Below, piece after piece: positions 17,598 to 25,934 of a stretch of DNA of 64,000 nucleotides. Source of the stretch: Pyramidobacter porci (lineage in GTDB: Bacteria > Synergistota > Synergistia > Synergistales > Dethiosulfovibrionaceae); assembly GCF_009695745.1 (NCBI RefSeq), contig NZ_VUNH01000001.1, positions 310,001-374,000 on the forward strand, in the 5' to 3' direction. A program made the translations under genes and the position numbers. Position 1 is the stretch's first letter. Each line of letters opens with the position of its first letter. The notes below the pieces were generated by a model. That model was not told the DNA's origin and did no database searches. It saw only the letters and a program-made list of their open reading frames with translations.

Positions 17598-19931
17598 ATG
17601 AGCACATTTGACGTTGTCGTTGTCGGCGGCGGTCCGGCTGGAATGATGGCGGCGGCCCGCGCCGCTCAATACGGCGCCCGCACGGTTCTGCTCGAAAAGA
17701 ACCGCGAGCTGGGGCGCAAATTGATGATCACCGGCCGGGGACGCTGCAATTTTGCCCACGATCAGGAAGATCCGGAACTTTTATCGAAAGATTATCGCCG
17801 CGGCGGGGAATTTTTATTGCCGGCGCTTCGCACGTTCGGCGCCAAAGAAACCGCCGCGTTTTTTCTGCGCCGCGGCGTGGTGTCGACGCACGAACGCGGG
17901 CGTCGTCTCTATCCTCGCGAGGGGCAGGACGCCTCGTCGGTCGTCAACGCGCTGTGGACGGCGCTGAAGGACGGCGGCGTCCAGGTGCTGCGCGGAATAG
18001 AAGTTCGCTCTCTCGACATCCTCGGCGGCAAAGTCCGCCGCGTCACAACGGGACGCGAGGAGATCGAAGGGCGCGCCTTCATCCTCGCGACCGGAGGGCT
18101 TTCTTTTCCCCACACCGGCTCCACCGGCGACGGTTACCGCTGGGCCCGCAAGGCCGGGCACGAGATCGTCGAAACGACGCCGGCGCTGTGCCCGATCAAG
18201 ATCGCGGAACGCTTCGACGAGCAGCTGTCCGGCTTGAAGCTCAAAAACGTGCGCGTCACGGTTCGCCACAACGGTGAAACCGCGGACGAACGCTTCGGGG
18301 AAATGGACTTCACGCCGTTCGGCATTTCCGGCGCCATCGTCATGGACCTGGCCGCCAGCGTGGGAAACTGCCTGTGCAAGACGGGCCGCACAACCGTTCA
18401 TATCGACCTCAAACCGGCGCTCGAACCGGAACGTCTCGACGCCCGCATCGAACGCGATTTCCAGGAATTCGGCGGCGACGCGCTGCGTTTTGCGCTCAGA
18501 AAAATGCTGCCCGCCCAGATCATCCCCGAAACGCTCAAAACGGCCGCGCTCGACATGGGGAAACCCTGCGGCGAGACCACGGCCGAAGAGCGGCTCGCGC
18601 TCAGAAACACAATCAAGGATTTCGTCGTCACGCCCGTGGAGCTTCTGGGATTCAGACACGCCATCATCACCAGCGGCGGCGTGAGCACCGACGAGATCGA
18701 GCCGGAAACCATGGCCTCGAAGATCGTTCCCAACCTTTACTTCGCCGGCGAAATGATCGACGTCGACGGGCCGACCGGCGGCTACAACCTTCAGGAATGC
18801 TGGAGCACCGGCTTCGCCGCCGGGAGCGCGGCTGCCGAAGCGCTGGGATTCAAAAAGCCCACCGACGAGGACATCGTCAGGCAGATGGAAGCGGCGCGCA
18901 GCCGCAGATACGAGATCTCCCAAGCGGAGCGGCAGAAATTCAAGGAGGAGAAAACTGAAGACATGACGATCAAAACCGGCCCCACCGATGACAAAGAGTT
19001 CTGCGGCTGGAGAGATCCCCGCAGACGACAAACAGCCCAACAGGCGGAAGAAGGCGCAGGCAGAGGCGACAGTTCCGGTTTCAAAAAAGATCGTCGCCCC
19101 TCCTTCGAAGACCGGCACCGCGAGAGACGCCCTTTCCAGCGTCCGGACCGTCCCCGGGAGACGCGTCGGGAAGAGAGAGATTTTGGAGAGCGCCGGGATT
19201 CCGCCGGCCGGCCGCATTTTTCGGAAGAGCGCCGCTCCTTCCGCCGGGACGAAGACCGGCCGTTCGAAAACGATCGCGACGGTCAGCGGGCATTCCGCCG
19301 CAGCGACGGCCCTCGCGAAGAATACCGTCAGAGCTTCTACGGCAGAGGGCCCCGCGAGGAATTTTCGGAATCGCGCCGCTTTCGCGAAACGGCGCCCGAA
19401 GAAAGATCCCGCCGTTCGGAATGGCGTCCCTTCGACCGCCCCGGCTCCAGGGAACGCGACGAACTCCGCGCCTTCGAACAGCCGCGCGATCCGCGTCCGT
19501 TCCGAGAAAATTTCCGCGACAAAGATCCCGAATATCAGAGACGCTCCGACTCGCCTTCGCGGAATTGGCGTCCGGACGATCAGGAGCGGCGTCCCCGTTT
19601 CTCCGACGCTTCCAGACGCCCCTATGCGCCTGACGACAGGGAACGTCGCAGCTCTTACGAGCGAGGTTTCGGCGATGAACGAGTTCCGCACGCTGAGCGT
19701 TCGGAGCGCCCCGGCGACAACCGCCGGGGCCATACCGGCCGTGACTTTCACGCCGGACGGGACGCTCAGGAACGGCGGTTCCCCGGCAAACGGCGGTTCG
19801 ACGAAGACCGGCCCCGGGAAAGGGATTTTCACCACGAGAACAGGCCGCCCCGCAACGAGCCGCCCGTTTCCAAACCGCGTCCGCGAAAATTCGCCAGTTT
19901 TTCCCGCTTCAAAAAAGACCGCGAACGATAA
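17598..19931 (+). CDS. HI0933/BaiN-type flavoprotein with a long arginine-rich C-terminal tail
   Basis: Residues 1 to about 425 form a complete NAD(P)/FAD-dependent oxidoreductase of the HI0933 (YhiN/BaiN) family: dinucleotide-binding GGGPAG at 10-15, GRGRCNF at about 49-55, the ATGGLSFPHTGSTGDGY stretch, and C-terminal FAGEMIDVDGPTGGYNLQ. Family members are normally about 400-430 residues. Here the frame stays open for about 350 more residues, forming a low-complexity tail very rich in Arg with Asp, Glu, Phe and Pro (blocks such as DRPRETRREER and RPFRENFRDKDPE), ending RKFASFSRFKKDRER. Such tails usually bind RNA. A GGAGGAG 12 bases before an internal ATG at 18963 could allow separate expression of the tail. 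The start at 17598 has AAGGAG 8 bases upstream. First gene of a four-gene operon. Confidence 0.85.
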   Translation: MSTFDVVVVGGGPAGMMAAARAAQYGARTVLLEKNRELGRKLMITGRGRCNFAHDQEDPELLSKDYRRGGEFLLPALRTFGAKETAAFFLRRGVVSTHERGRRLYPREGQDASSVVNALWTALKDGGVQVLRGIEVRSLDILGGKVRRVTTGREEIEGRAFILATGGLSFPHTGSTGDGYRWARKAGHEIVETTPALCPIKIAERFDEQLSGLKLKNVRVTVRHNGETADERFGEMDFTPFGISGAIVMDLAASVGNCLCKTGRTTVHIDLKPALEPERLDARIERDFQEFGGDALRFALRKMLPAQIIPETLKTAALDMGKPCGETTAEERLALRNTIKDFVVTPVELLGFRHAIITSGGVSTDEIEPETMASKIVPNLYFAGEMIDVDGPTGGYNLQECWSTGFAAGSAAAEALGFKKPTDEDIVRQMEAARSRRYEISQAERQKFKEEKTEDMTIKTGPTDDKEFCGWRDPRRRQTAQQAEEGAGRGDSSGFKKDRRPSFEDRHRERRPFQRPDRPRETRREERDFGERRDSAGRPHFSEERRSFRRDEDRPFENDRDGQRAFRRSDGPREEYRQSFYGRGPREEFSESRRFRETAPEERSRRSEWRPFDRPGSRERDELRAFEQPRDPRPFRENFRDKDPEYQRRSDSPSRNWRPDDQERRPRFSDASRRPYAPDDRERRSSYERGFGDERVPHAERSERPGDNRRGHTGRDFHAGRDAQERRFPGKRRFDEDRPRERDFHHENRPPRNEPPVSKPRPRKFASFSRFKKDRER

Positions 19932-19978
19932 AGCGAAAAACACAATACCATCCATCTCTCAACAGGAAGGCCAGTCGT

Positions 19979-20974
19979 ATGCAGGAACAAATTGACAAAA
20001 GTGCCGTTGATCCCATCCCTGACGAAGAAACGTTTCGCCGGGCCCTCGCTCAGCTTGAAGCGTTCGGCAAGCAGATATTTCAGATCGCCGTACGCCAGAA
20101 AGATCTCCTGATCAACGAACAAGAACAGAGCGGGCGCGAGAGGTTTTTGCTCCGCAAGCGGCTTGACGAAAGGGAGAACGAACTGGAAGCGCTCCGAAAA
20201 AATCTTATGAACGCCCAGATGGAGCTTTCCGAAGCTCGCCGCAGCGAAGCCTCGCTGAAGCTCGAAATAAAACAGATCAGGGAACAGCTCTCCGTTTACC
20301 GCGTCGACGCCCGCCGCATTGAAGAAGCCGAAAGCCAGTTGCGCACCGCGAAAGAAGAAAACGCCCACCTTCGGACCCATATCGAAGAACTGAATATCGA
20401 AGCGGCCAAAGCCGCCCGCGCGCACAAAACGGAAATCGACGCTCTGACCTTGAAATACGAGCAGGAGAAAGTGACCCTGCGCGAAAACATTCAAATCGCG
20501 GAAGACCGTGCCCGCAGCGCCGCCGAGACCATCGCCCGGACTCAGTCCCTGGGCAGCATCGCCGAGCGCGAAAAAAACGCGGCGCTGGAAGATCTGGCGC
20601 GCTGCAAGCGCGAACAGAAGCAGCAGCTGGAAAAACTGCAGAACGATCTGGCCCGCCACGAAGCGGCCGCTTCCGAACAGGAGCGCCGCTTCGCCGACCA
20701 GCAGCGCGAGTACGAGCGCAAGCTGTCGCTGATCCAGCTGCAAACGGGGCAGCAATACCAGTCGCAGATGGAAGCCCTGAAAAGCGTCCTCGAGGACAAA
20801 ACGCACGAACTCAACCGCGCCCACTATCAGATCGAACAGCTCAACGACGATCACCGGCGCGCTCTCGAGGCGCTGAATCAGGATATGGAAAAGCAGCTTG
20901 AGATCCGTGCCGACGAAATCCGCCGCCGGTTTATTCTGAAATCCGCGGAAAAAAGCGGATCCCCGTCGCCATGA
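19979..20974 (+). CDS. Long coiled-coil protein, unknown function
   Basis: 331 residues with no recognisable enzymatic domain. After about 45 N-terminal residues almost the whole chain is a heptad-rich, Glu/Arg/Lys/Gln-rich coiled coil (about residues 50-320), without a signal peptide or membrane segment, so it is a cytoplasmic rod. AGGAAGG precedes the ATG. Its TGA overlaps the ATG of the ABC-F gene (ATGA at 20971-20974), so translation of the two is coupled. It might scaffold or bridge the products of the operon, but this is inference from position only. Confidence 0.8.
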   Translation: MQEQIDKSAVDPIPDEETFRRALAQLEAFGKQIFQIAVRQKDLLINEQEQSGRERFLLRKRLDERENELEALRKNLMNAQMELSEARRSEASLKLEIKQIREQLSVYRVDARRIEEAESQLRTAKEENAHLRTHIEELNIEAAKAARAHKTEIDALTLKYEQEKVTLRENIQIAEDRARSAAETIARTQSLGSIAEREKNAALEDLARCKREQKQQLEKLQNDLARHEAAASEQERRFADQQREYERKLSLIQLQTGQQYQSQMEALKSVLEDKTHELNRAHYQIEQLNDDHRRALEALNQDMEKQLEIRADEIRRRFILKSAEKSGSPSP

Positions 20975-22908
20975 TACAGATCAGGGATCTCAATCTGACC
21001 TTTGCCGGCGGGCGGAAAATTTTCGATAACCTGAACTGGCAGATCGACACCGGAAGCCGGACGGGGCTCGTCGGCCCCAACGGCATCGGCAAAACCACGC
21101 TGCTGCGCGCCATGGTCGGGCAAGTGAGCGCCGACAGCGGCGACATCAATCTCTCCCCTCTTTCCGCAACCGTCGGATACCTGCCCCAGGATCTGGCGGA
21201 GCTGCCCGACGTCACGCTGATGCAGTACCTCAAAGACCGTACCGGCATCACGGCGGCGGAAAAGAAACTCAAACGATGTTCCGAAGAACTCGCCGCCGCG
21301 CCCGCGAGCGAACATATCCGTCTGATGAAGCTGCACGATGAAGCGGCCGCCGCCTATGAGAACCTCGGCGGCTATTCTTTTGAGGCGCTGTCGCGCAAGG
21401 CACTGCGCGGACTGGGATTTCACGACGGCGACGACGCCAGACCCTGCGGAGAGTTCTCCGGCGGCTGGAAAATGCGCGTCACGCTGGCCGCGCTGCTGCT
21501 TTCGCGCCCCGACATCCTGCTCCTCGACGAACCGACCAACCACCTCGATACGGAAAGCATGGAATGGCTGGAAAACTGGCTTTCCGACTATCGCGGCACG
21601 CTCGTAGCCATTTCCCATGACCGCGTCTTCATGGACAAGATCATGAAATGCATCGCCGAGCTCCATTCCGGGAGGATCCGCATTTATAAGGGCAACTTCT
21701 CCGATTATCTGCGCGCCTCGGAAGAACAGAAAGCTCAGCTCGAGCAGGCCGCCGCCCGCCAAAAAGAGGAGATCGCCAGGACGAAAGAATTCATCGAACG
21801 CTTCCGCTACAAAGCCACAAAGGCCGCGCAGGTGCAAAGCCGCGTCAAGGCGCTTGAAAAGGTCCAGATCATCCGGACGGAGACGGCGGCCCGCCGCATA
21901 ACGCTGAAATTCCCGCCCTGCCCGCCCAGCGGACATATCGTTCTGACGCTGACCGATCTCGGCATGGCCTACGGAACGCACCGCGTCTTTGAGCGCCTCA
22001 ACGCGACCGTCGAACGCGGGCAGAAGATCGCCCTCGTCGGCGTGAACGGCGCCGGCAAATCCACGCTCTCGCGCCTCATTTCAGGCAAAGAGCGCCCCAC
22101 CTCCGGAAGCTGCGAAACGGGCTACCACGTGCTGCCCGCGTTCTTCTCGCAGGAGAGCGCCGAAAACCTGAACTACGACCGCACCGTCTGGCAGGAGATC
22201 TGCCCGCTCAACATGGAGATGTCCGAGGCGGACAAACGCGCCCTGCTGGGCTCGTTCCTGTTCAGCGGCGACGACATTTACAAGTCCGTCAAGGTGCTTT
22301 CCGGCGGCGAGAAGTCGCGCCTTTCCCTCGTCAAGATCCTCATGAACCCGTCGAACTTCCTGATCCTCGACGAACCGACCAACCACCTCGACATGACCAC
22401 GCGCGAGCTCTTTCAGCAGGCGCTGCTCGCCTACGACGGCACGCTGCTGATCGTCTCGCACGACCGCTATTTCCTGAACCAGCTCGCGCAGCGCGTTTGG
22501 GAACTGCGCGACGGGACCCTGCACGACTACGCCGGCAATTACAGCCGCTTTATCGAACAGCGCCAGGCGTCGCTCGCGCTCAACGTCCCGGCGGTTGATC
22601 CCGATCCGAAACGCCGCGGCGGCGAACGCGAAAAAAAACGCGAAGAAGCGCAGCGGCGCAACGAAATCTACCGCCGCAAAAAAGTTTACGCGGACGAACT
22701 CGCCGCGTTGGAAGGACGCATCGACGACCTGGAAAATCGCAAGGCGAAAGACGAACGAGAGCTTTGCCGGCCGGAAGTGCTGTCGGATTCCGTCGAAGTC
22801 CAGGCTCTCATGAAAGATCTCGCGGACGCCGGCACGGAGATCGAGGCCGCAACAAACCGCTGGGAAGAATTGATGAAAATCATCGAAAAAATCGAAAAGG
22901 GAGAATGA
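20971..22908 (+). CDS. ABC-F family ATPase
   Basis: A 645-residue soluble protein with two ATP-binding cassettes and no membrane domain, the layout of ABC-F ribosome-associated ATPases. Walker A motifs: GPNGIGKTT (35-43) and GVNGAGKST. Signatures: FSGGWKMR and LSGGEKSR. Walker B: LLLDEPTNHLD and LILDEPTNHLD. A basic helical linker between the cassettes (about 235-310) and a Lys/Arg/Glu-rich C-terminal coiled coil (about 545-645) match the P-site tRNA interaction motif and C-terminal extension of the Uup/YfmR-like group. Known members free stalled ribosomes or protect against antibiotics. It starts inside the stop of the coiled-coil gene, and its own stop overlaps the ribosome-binding region of the FKBP gene. 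Confidence 0.93.
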   Translation: MIQIRDLNLTFAGGRKIFDNLNWQIDTGSRTGLVGPNGIGKTTLLRAMVGQVSADSGDINLSPLSATVGYLPQDLAELPDVTLMQYLKDRTGITAAEKKLKRCSEELAAAPASEHIRLMKLHDEAAAAYENLGGYSFEALSRKALRGLGFHDGDDARPCGEFSGGWKMRVTLAALLLSRPDILLLDEPTNHLDTESMEWLENWLSDYRGTLVAISHDRVFMDKIMKCIAELHSGRIRIYKGNFSDYLRASEEQKAQLEQAAARQKEEIARTKEFIERFRYKATKAAQVQSRVKALEKVQIIRTETAARRITLKFPPCPPSGHIVLTLTDLGMAYGTHRVFERLNATVERGQKIALVGVNGAGKSTLSRLISGKERPTSGSCETGYHVLPAFFSQESAENLNYDRTVWQEICPLNMEMSEADKRALLGSFLFSGDDIYKSVKVLSGGEKSRLSLVKILMNPSNFLILDEPTNHLDMTTRELFQQALLAYDGTLLIVSHDRYFLNQLAQRVWELRDGTLHDYAGNYSRFIEQRQASLALNVPAVDPDPKRRGGEREKKREEAQRRNEIYRRKKVYADELAALEGRIDDLENRKAKDERELCRPEVLSDSVEVQALMKDLADAGTEIEAATNRWEELMKIIEKIEKGE

Positions 22909-22911
22909 ACC

Positions 22912-23337
22912 ATGCCTCAGACCGTGAGAAAAGGCGACAAGATCCGCGTACATTACACAGGAACGTTGAACGACGGTTCCGTTTTCGATTCTTCCGTGCT
23001 CAACAAACGACCGCCGCTGGAGTTTACCGTCGGCGCCGGACAGATGATCGCCGGCTTCGACAAGGGGGTCGAGGGCATGACCGTCGGCGAAACGAAAACG
23101 CTGAAACTCGCCCCCGAAGAAGCGTACGGCCGGCGCCGCGACGACATGCTCGTCACCGTCGAAGCGAACCGCATGCCCAAAGGCTACACGCCGCGCGTCG
23201 GCGATCAGCTTCAGATGGGACGCCGCCCCGTCACCGTCGCCGCGGTCAAAGACGACGGTTCCGTCACGCTCGACGCCAACCATTCCCTGGCCGGCAAGGA
23301 ACTGAACTTCGAAGTCACCGTCGTGGAGATTCTCTGA
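22912..23337 (+). CDS. FKBP-type peptidyl-prolyl isomerase, SlyD-like
   Basis: A 141-residue FKBP-fold prolyl isomerase and folding chaperone of the SlyD group. The N-terminal half has VHYTGTLNDGSVFDSS and the flap region after GQMIAGFDKGVEGM; the EAYGRR stretch precedes an insert-in-flap segment. The C-terminal His/Cys-rich metal-binding tail of E. coli SlyD is absent. There is no signal peptide, so it is cytoplasmic. The ribosome-binding site GGGAGAA lies across the end of the ABC-F gene, 3 bases upstream. Last gene of the operon; a strong terminator follows. Confidence 0.92.
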   Translation: MPQTVRKGDKIRVHYTGTLNDGSVFDSSVLNKRPPLEFTVGAGQMIAGFDKGVEGMTVGETKTLKLAPEEAYGRRRDDMLVTVEANRMPKGYTPRVGDQLQMGRRPVTVAAVKDDGSVTLDANHSLAGKELNFEVTVVEIL

Positions 23338-23405
23338 TACCGGTTTTCAATGAAAAGGCATCGTCGAAAATCAGGATGAATCGAAAAATCCGGCATGAAC
23401 GCAGA

Positions 23406-23452
23406 TAAAAAAATGACCTTTGCCGTCGCTTCGGCACAGGTCATTTTTTTTC
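23406..23452 (+). terminator. Terminator after the FKBP gene, probably bidirectional
   Basis: AAAAAAATGACCT / AGGTCATTTTTTT arms (23407-23419 and 23438-23450) with an inner TGCCG/CGGCA stem. It has A and T runs on both sides between convergent genes. Confidence 0.9.
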
Positions 23453-23462
23453 GTACACAACT

Positions 23463-23571
23463 CATACTCTTTCTTGATAAAACGCATTAACATAGTTTAC
23501 TGGGCGCGGCAAGGGAGTTCAGTCGCTCGCCGCGCCCTTATGCTCGGCCTTTTAATTGAGAAATAGTATCA
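23463..23571. repeat. Palindromic intergenic repeat, locus B (109 bases)
   Basis: The ends are imperfect inverted repeats (ATACTCTTTCTTGAT at the left against ATACTATTTCTCAAT read from the right). An inner perfect pair, GGGCGCGGC and GCCGCGCCC, could form a hairpin. The left 45 bases match locus A at 1407-1451. It lies between convergent genes and ends inside the last codons of the AbrB-like gene. Confidence 0.6.
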
Positions 23572-24630
23572 GGCAAAGAGCCGCGCGATCAGAGGCACGC
23601 AGACGACGATGGAGATCATGCGCACGGCGTGAAAGACGCCGACGATCAACGGATCGGCGCGCAGATCCTCCGCAAAGAACATCACTTGACTGAGGCCGCC
23701 GGGACAGGTGGCAAGCACGGCGGTCATCACGTCCCAGCGGGTAAGGCGGTGCATGATCCAGGCGAGCAGGAAGGAAAGGGCCTGAATCAGCGTCACCGAA
23801 AACGCCAGAGGGAAGAAGAGTTCCCTCGCCAGGTGAATCGTGCGCGGCGACAGGGCTACGCTGATGGTCATGCTCAGACAGATCTGGGCGGCACCGCGCA
23901 GCCACGGCGGGAGGGTCATCACCTTCCCCGAACGAAGATTCATGGCGCCGGCTCCGCACATAGCCCCGATCATGTAGGCCGACGGAAAATGCGCCGCCTC
24001 GAAAAGCAGCGCCAGCGCGCCCGTGACGGCCGCGAAGCGGGCAATCTCGCCGGGCGTAAAGGAGACTCTTGTTTGCGCGCCCGACGCCGGCGCTTTCGGC
24101 AGGACGGCGCCGGGCGCGCGGCGCGCCAGCCAGGCCGTGGAAAACGGCAGCGTCGCGTAAAGCACGATGATCCGCACGGACTGAAAGAAAGCCACGATGC
24201 CCACGTCGGCGCCGGCGGACATGGCGAAGATCGACATTTCCGCGATGCCGCCGGCCGACGACGAGGCCAAGCAGGTCATCAGCGAAAGTCTGCCGCCGGC
24301 GAGGACGAACAACAGCAGACCGGTCGCAATGGAAGCCATGACCATCCAAAACGACGCCAGCGAGACGGGAAAAAGCATCTTTCTGACCGCGCTCGTCATA
24401 TGGCGGTCGATTCGCTGCCCAAGAATGACGCCGCTCAGCACCTTGGAAACGAAGGATACCGGCGCCTGATAAAAGGGCAGTCTAAGGCCCGTCAGGTTGA
24501 GAAGCCCCAGCAGGAACAGCGAACCGAGCATGGCCGCGGCAGGCCAGCCCATCTTTTTTGCGCCGCGGAATCCCGCGTAGCCGACGGCGAAAAGCGCGGC
24601 GGTCCCTGCAGAGCGAGCGAGAATTTCCAT
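23569..24630 (-). CDS. AbrB family membrane protein (duplicated AbrB domain)
   Basis: A 353-residue polytopic protein with about ten hydrophobic spans arranged as two similar halves (each with a G-W-P-A-A-M/M-I-G-A-M-like start and an ATSPGGL/SSSAGGIAEM-like loop), the pattern of the bacterial AbrB membrane family. The family is often misannotated as ammonia monooxygenase or as the AbrB regulator; transport is suspected but no substrate is established. The ATG at 24630 has GGAGG 6 bases upstream. Last gene in a minus-strand run that begins with hypA. Confidence 0.85.
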   Translation of the reverse strand: MEILARSAGTAALFAVGYAGFRGAKKMGWPAAAMLGSLFLLGLLNLTGLRLPFYQAPVSFVSKVLSGVILGQRIDRHMTSAVRKMLFPVSLASFWMVMASIATGLLLFVLAGGRLSLMTCLASSSAGGIAEMSIFAMSAGADVGIVAFFQSVRIIVLYATLPFSTAWLARRAPGAVLPKAPASGAQTRVSFTPGEIARFAAVTGALALLFEAAHFPSAYMIGAMCGAGAMNLRSGKVMTLPPWLRGAAQICLSMTISVALSPRTIHLARELFFPLAFSVTLIQALSFLLAWIMHRLTRWDVMTAVLATCPGGLSQVMFFAEDLRADPLIVGVFHAVRMISIVVCVPLIARLFA

Positions 24631-24669
24631 CACCAGCCTCCGATCCTTCCGCAGCACGCCGCCCTGTGT

Positions 24670-25305
24670 CTAACCCAGGATCAGACGCAGCCCCCAGCGG
24701 ACGGCCGGAGACATCAGGCGCCCGACGACGCCGAGGTAGATCAGGGCCAGCAGCACCGGCAGGCTGTAACGATCGAGCCACTCGAATGCGGGACGGGCCG
24801 TCCGCGGCAGGACGAGGGCCAGCAGTTTGGAACCGTCGAGCGGCGGCACCGGGATCAGATTGAAGACGGCGAAGTTCAGGTTGATCGTCACGAAGGCGAT
24901 CAGCACCTGCTGCAGGCCGTAATTGCCGAAAAGAACCGCGGGGAAAAAACGGACCAGCCCGCGGATCGCCAGTCCGGCGGCGACGGCGGTGAGGGTGTTG
25001 CCCGCGACGCCCGCGACGGAGACGAGGAACAGGTCGCGGCGCGGGCGTCTGAAATTGTAGGGGTCGATCGGCACGGGACGCGCCCAGCCAAAGTGGAACA
25101 GAAACATGCACAGGGCTCCCCACAGGTCGAAATGAGCCATGGGGTTCAGGGTCAGGCGCCCGGCGTCCTTCGCCGTCGGATCGCCGCAGCGCAGCGCAGC
25201 CCACCCATGGCAAAACTCATGGAACGAAATGGCCCACAGGATCGCGGGCACGGCCGGCAGCAGGGAAATAAATTCCCGTCCGGCTTCGGCAAAGAATCGA
25301 TTCAT
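24670..25305 (-). CDS. Site-2-protease family (M50) membrane metalloprotease
   Basis: A 211-residue compact rhomboid-like-length M50 protein with about five spans. The zinc motif HEFCH (HExxH) falls at about residues 29-33 in the first helix, and the third ligand motif NLIPVPPLDG lies near residue 145. It lacks a PDZ domain, which places it with small YwhC-like proteases of unknown substrate. AGGTGA precedes the ATG. It lies 17 bases after coaE and 39 before the AbrB-like gene. Confidence 0.9.
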   Translation of the reverse strand: MNRFFAEAGREFISLLPAVPAILWAISFHEFCHGWAALRCGDPTAKDAGRLTLNPMAHFDLWGALCMFLFHFGWARPVPIDPYNFRRPRRDLFLVSVAGVAGNTLTAVAAGLAIRGLVRFFPAVLFGNYGLQQVLIAFVTINLNFAVFNLIPVPPLDGSKLLALVLPRTARPAFEWLDRYSLPVLLALIYLGVVGRLMSPAVRWGLRLILG

Positions 25306-25322
25306 GATGCGGATTCACCTTT

Positions 25323-25934
25323 TCAACAGTCAGTTTGTGCTTCGCGGCGGGATCGCAGAGCCTGGATTTCCCGCCAGATTTTTTCCAATTGCGCTTCCAG
25401 ATTCTCCACGGAACCGTCGTTGCAGACCACCCAGTCGGACAGCGCCATGCGCCGCCCGCGGTCCATAAAGAACCGTTCCCGCCGCGCTAGCTCGGTCTCG
25501 TCGAGCCCGCGGAAGCGGTTGCGCTCCGCGCGGAGACGCGGGGGCGCGGCCATGAACAGCACTTTGTCCACCCAGTCGGGGCGTCCCGCCTCGAACAGCA
25601 TGGGGATCTCGGCCACGACGATGCCTTCTTCCGGCAGAGCCGCCTTCATCCTGGCCAAAACGACGGGATGGGTGGCGCGGCAGAGCCAGCGGTATTCCTT
25701 TTCGTCGGCGAAGACCCGCGCCGAGACGGCTTTTCTGTCGATCTTCCCGTCGGCGCCGAACACCGATTCTCCCCAGCGGGCGCGCGCCTTCTGGGGAAGC
25801 TCGCCGCCGTCCCAGAGCCCGCGGACGATCCCGTCCGCGTCCAGCAGCGCCGCGCCGTGAACGCGAAACCACTGCGCTGCCGTGGATTTACCAGCGCCCG
25901 GCTCGCCGGTAAGGGCGATTACGACCGTAGCCAT
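25323..25934 (-). CDS. coaE: Dephospho-CoA kinase
   Basis: Catalyses the last step of coenzyme A synthesis, phosphorylating dephospho-CoA at the 3' hydroxyl. The 203-residue P-loop kinase has LTGEPGAGKST (8-18), the D-AD box LLDADGIV and the HP motif RATHPVV, followed by VAEIPMLFEAG. Its ATG lies 47 bases inside the end of pcrA with GGAGGAG 10 bases upstream, so translation is probably coupled to the helicase gene. Confidence 0.94.
   Translation of the reverse strand: MATVVIALTGEPGAGKSTAAQWFRVHGAALLDADGIVRGLWDGGELPQKARARWGESVFGADGKIDRKAVSARVFADEKEYRWLCRATHPVVLARMKAALPEEGIVVAEIPMLFEAGRPDWVDKVLFMAAPPRLRAERNRFRGLDETELARRERFFMDRGRRMALSDWVVCNDGSVENLEAQLEKIWREIQALRSRREAQTDC

Noticed and set aside
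17814-19955. 713-codon minus-strand ORF and a 335-codon plus-strand ORF (18988-19995) across the flavoprotein tail
   Set aside because: Neither has a ribosome-binding site. Both arise from Arg and GC-rich codons of the tail; the flavoprotein frame has the coherent end and correct distance to the next gene.
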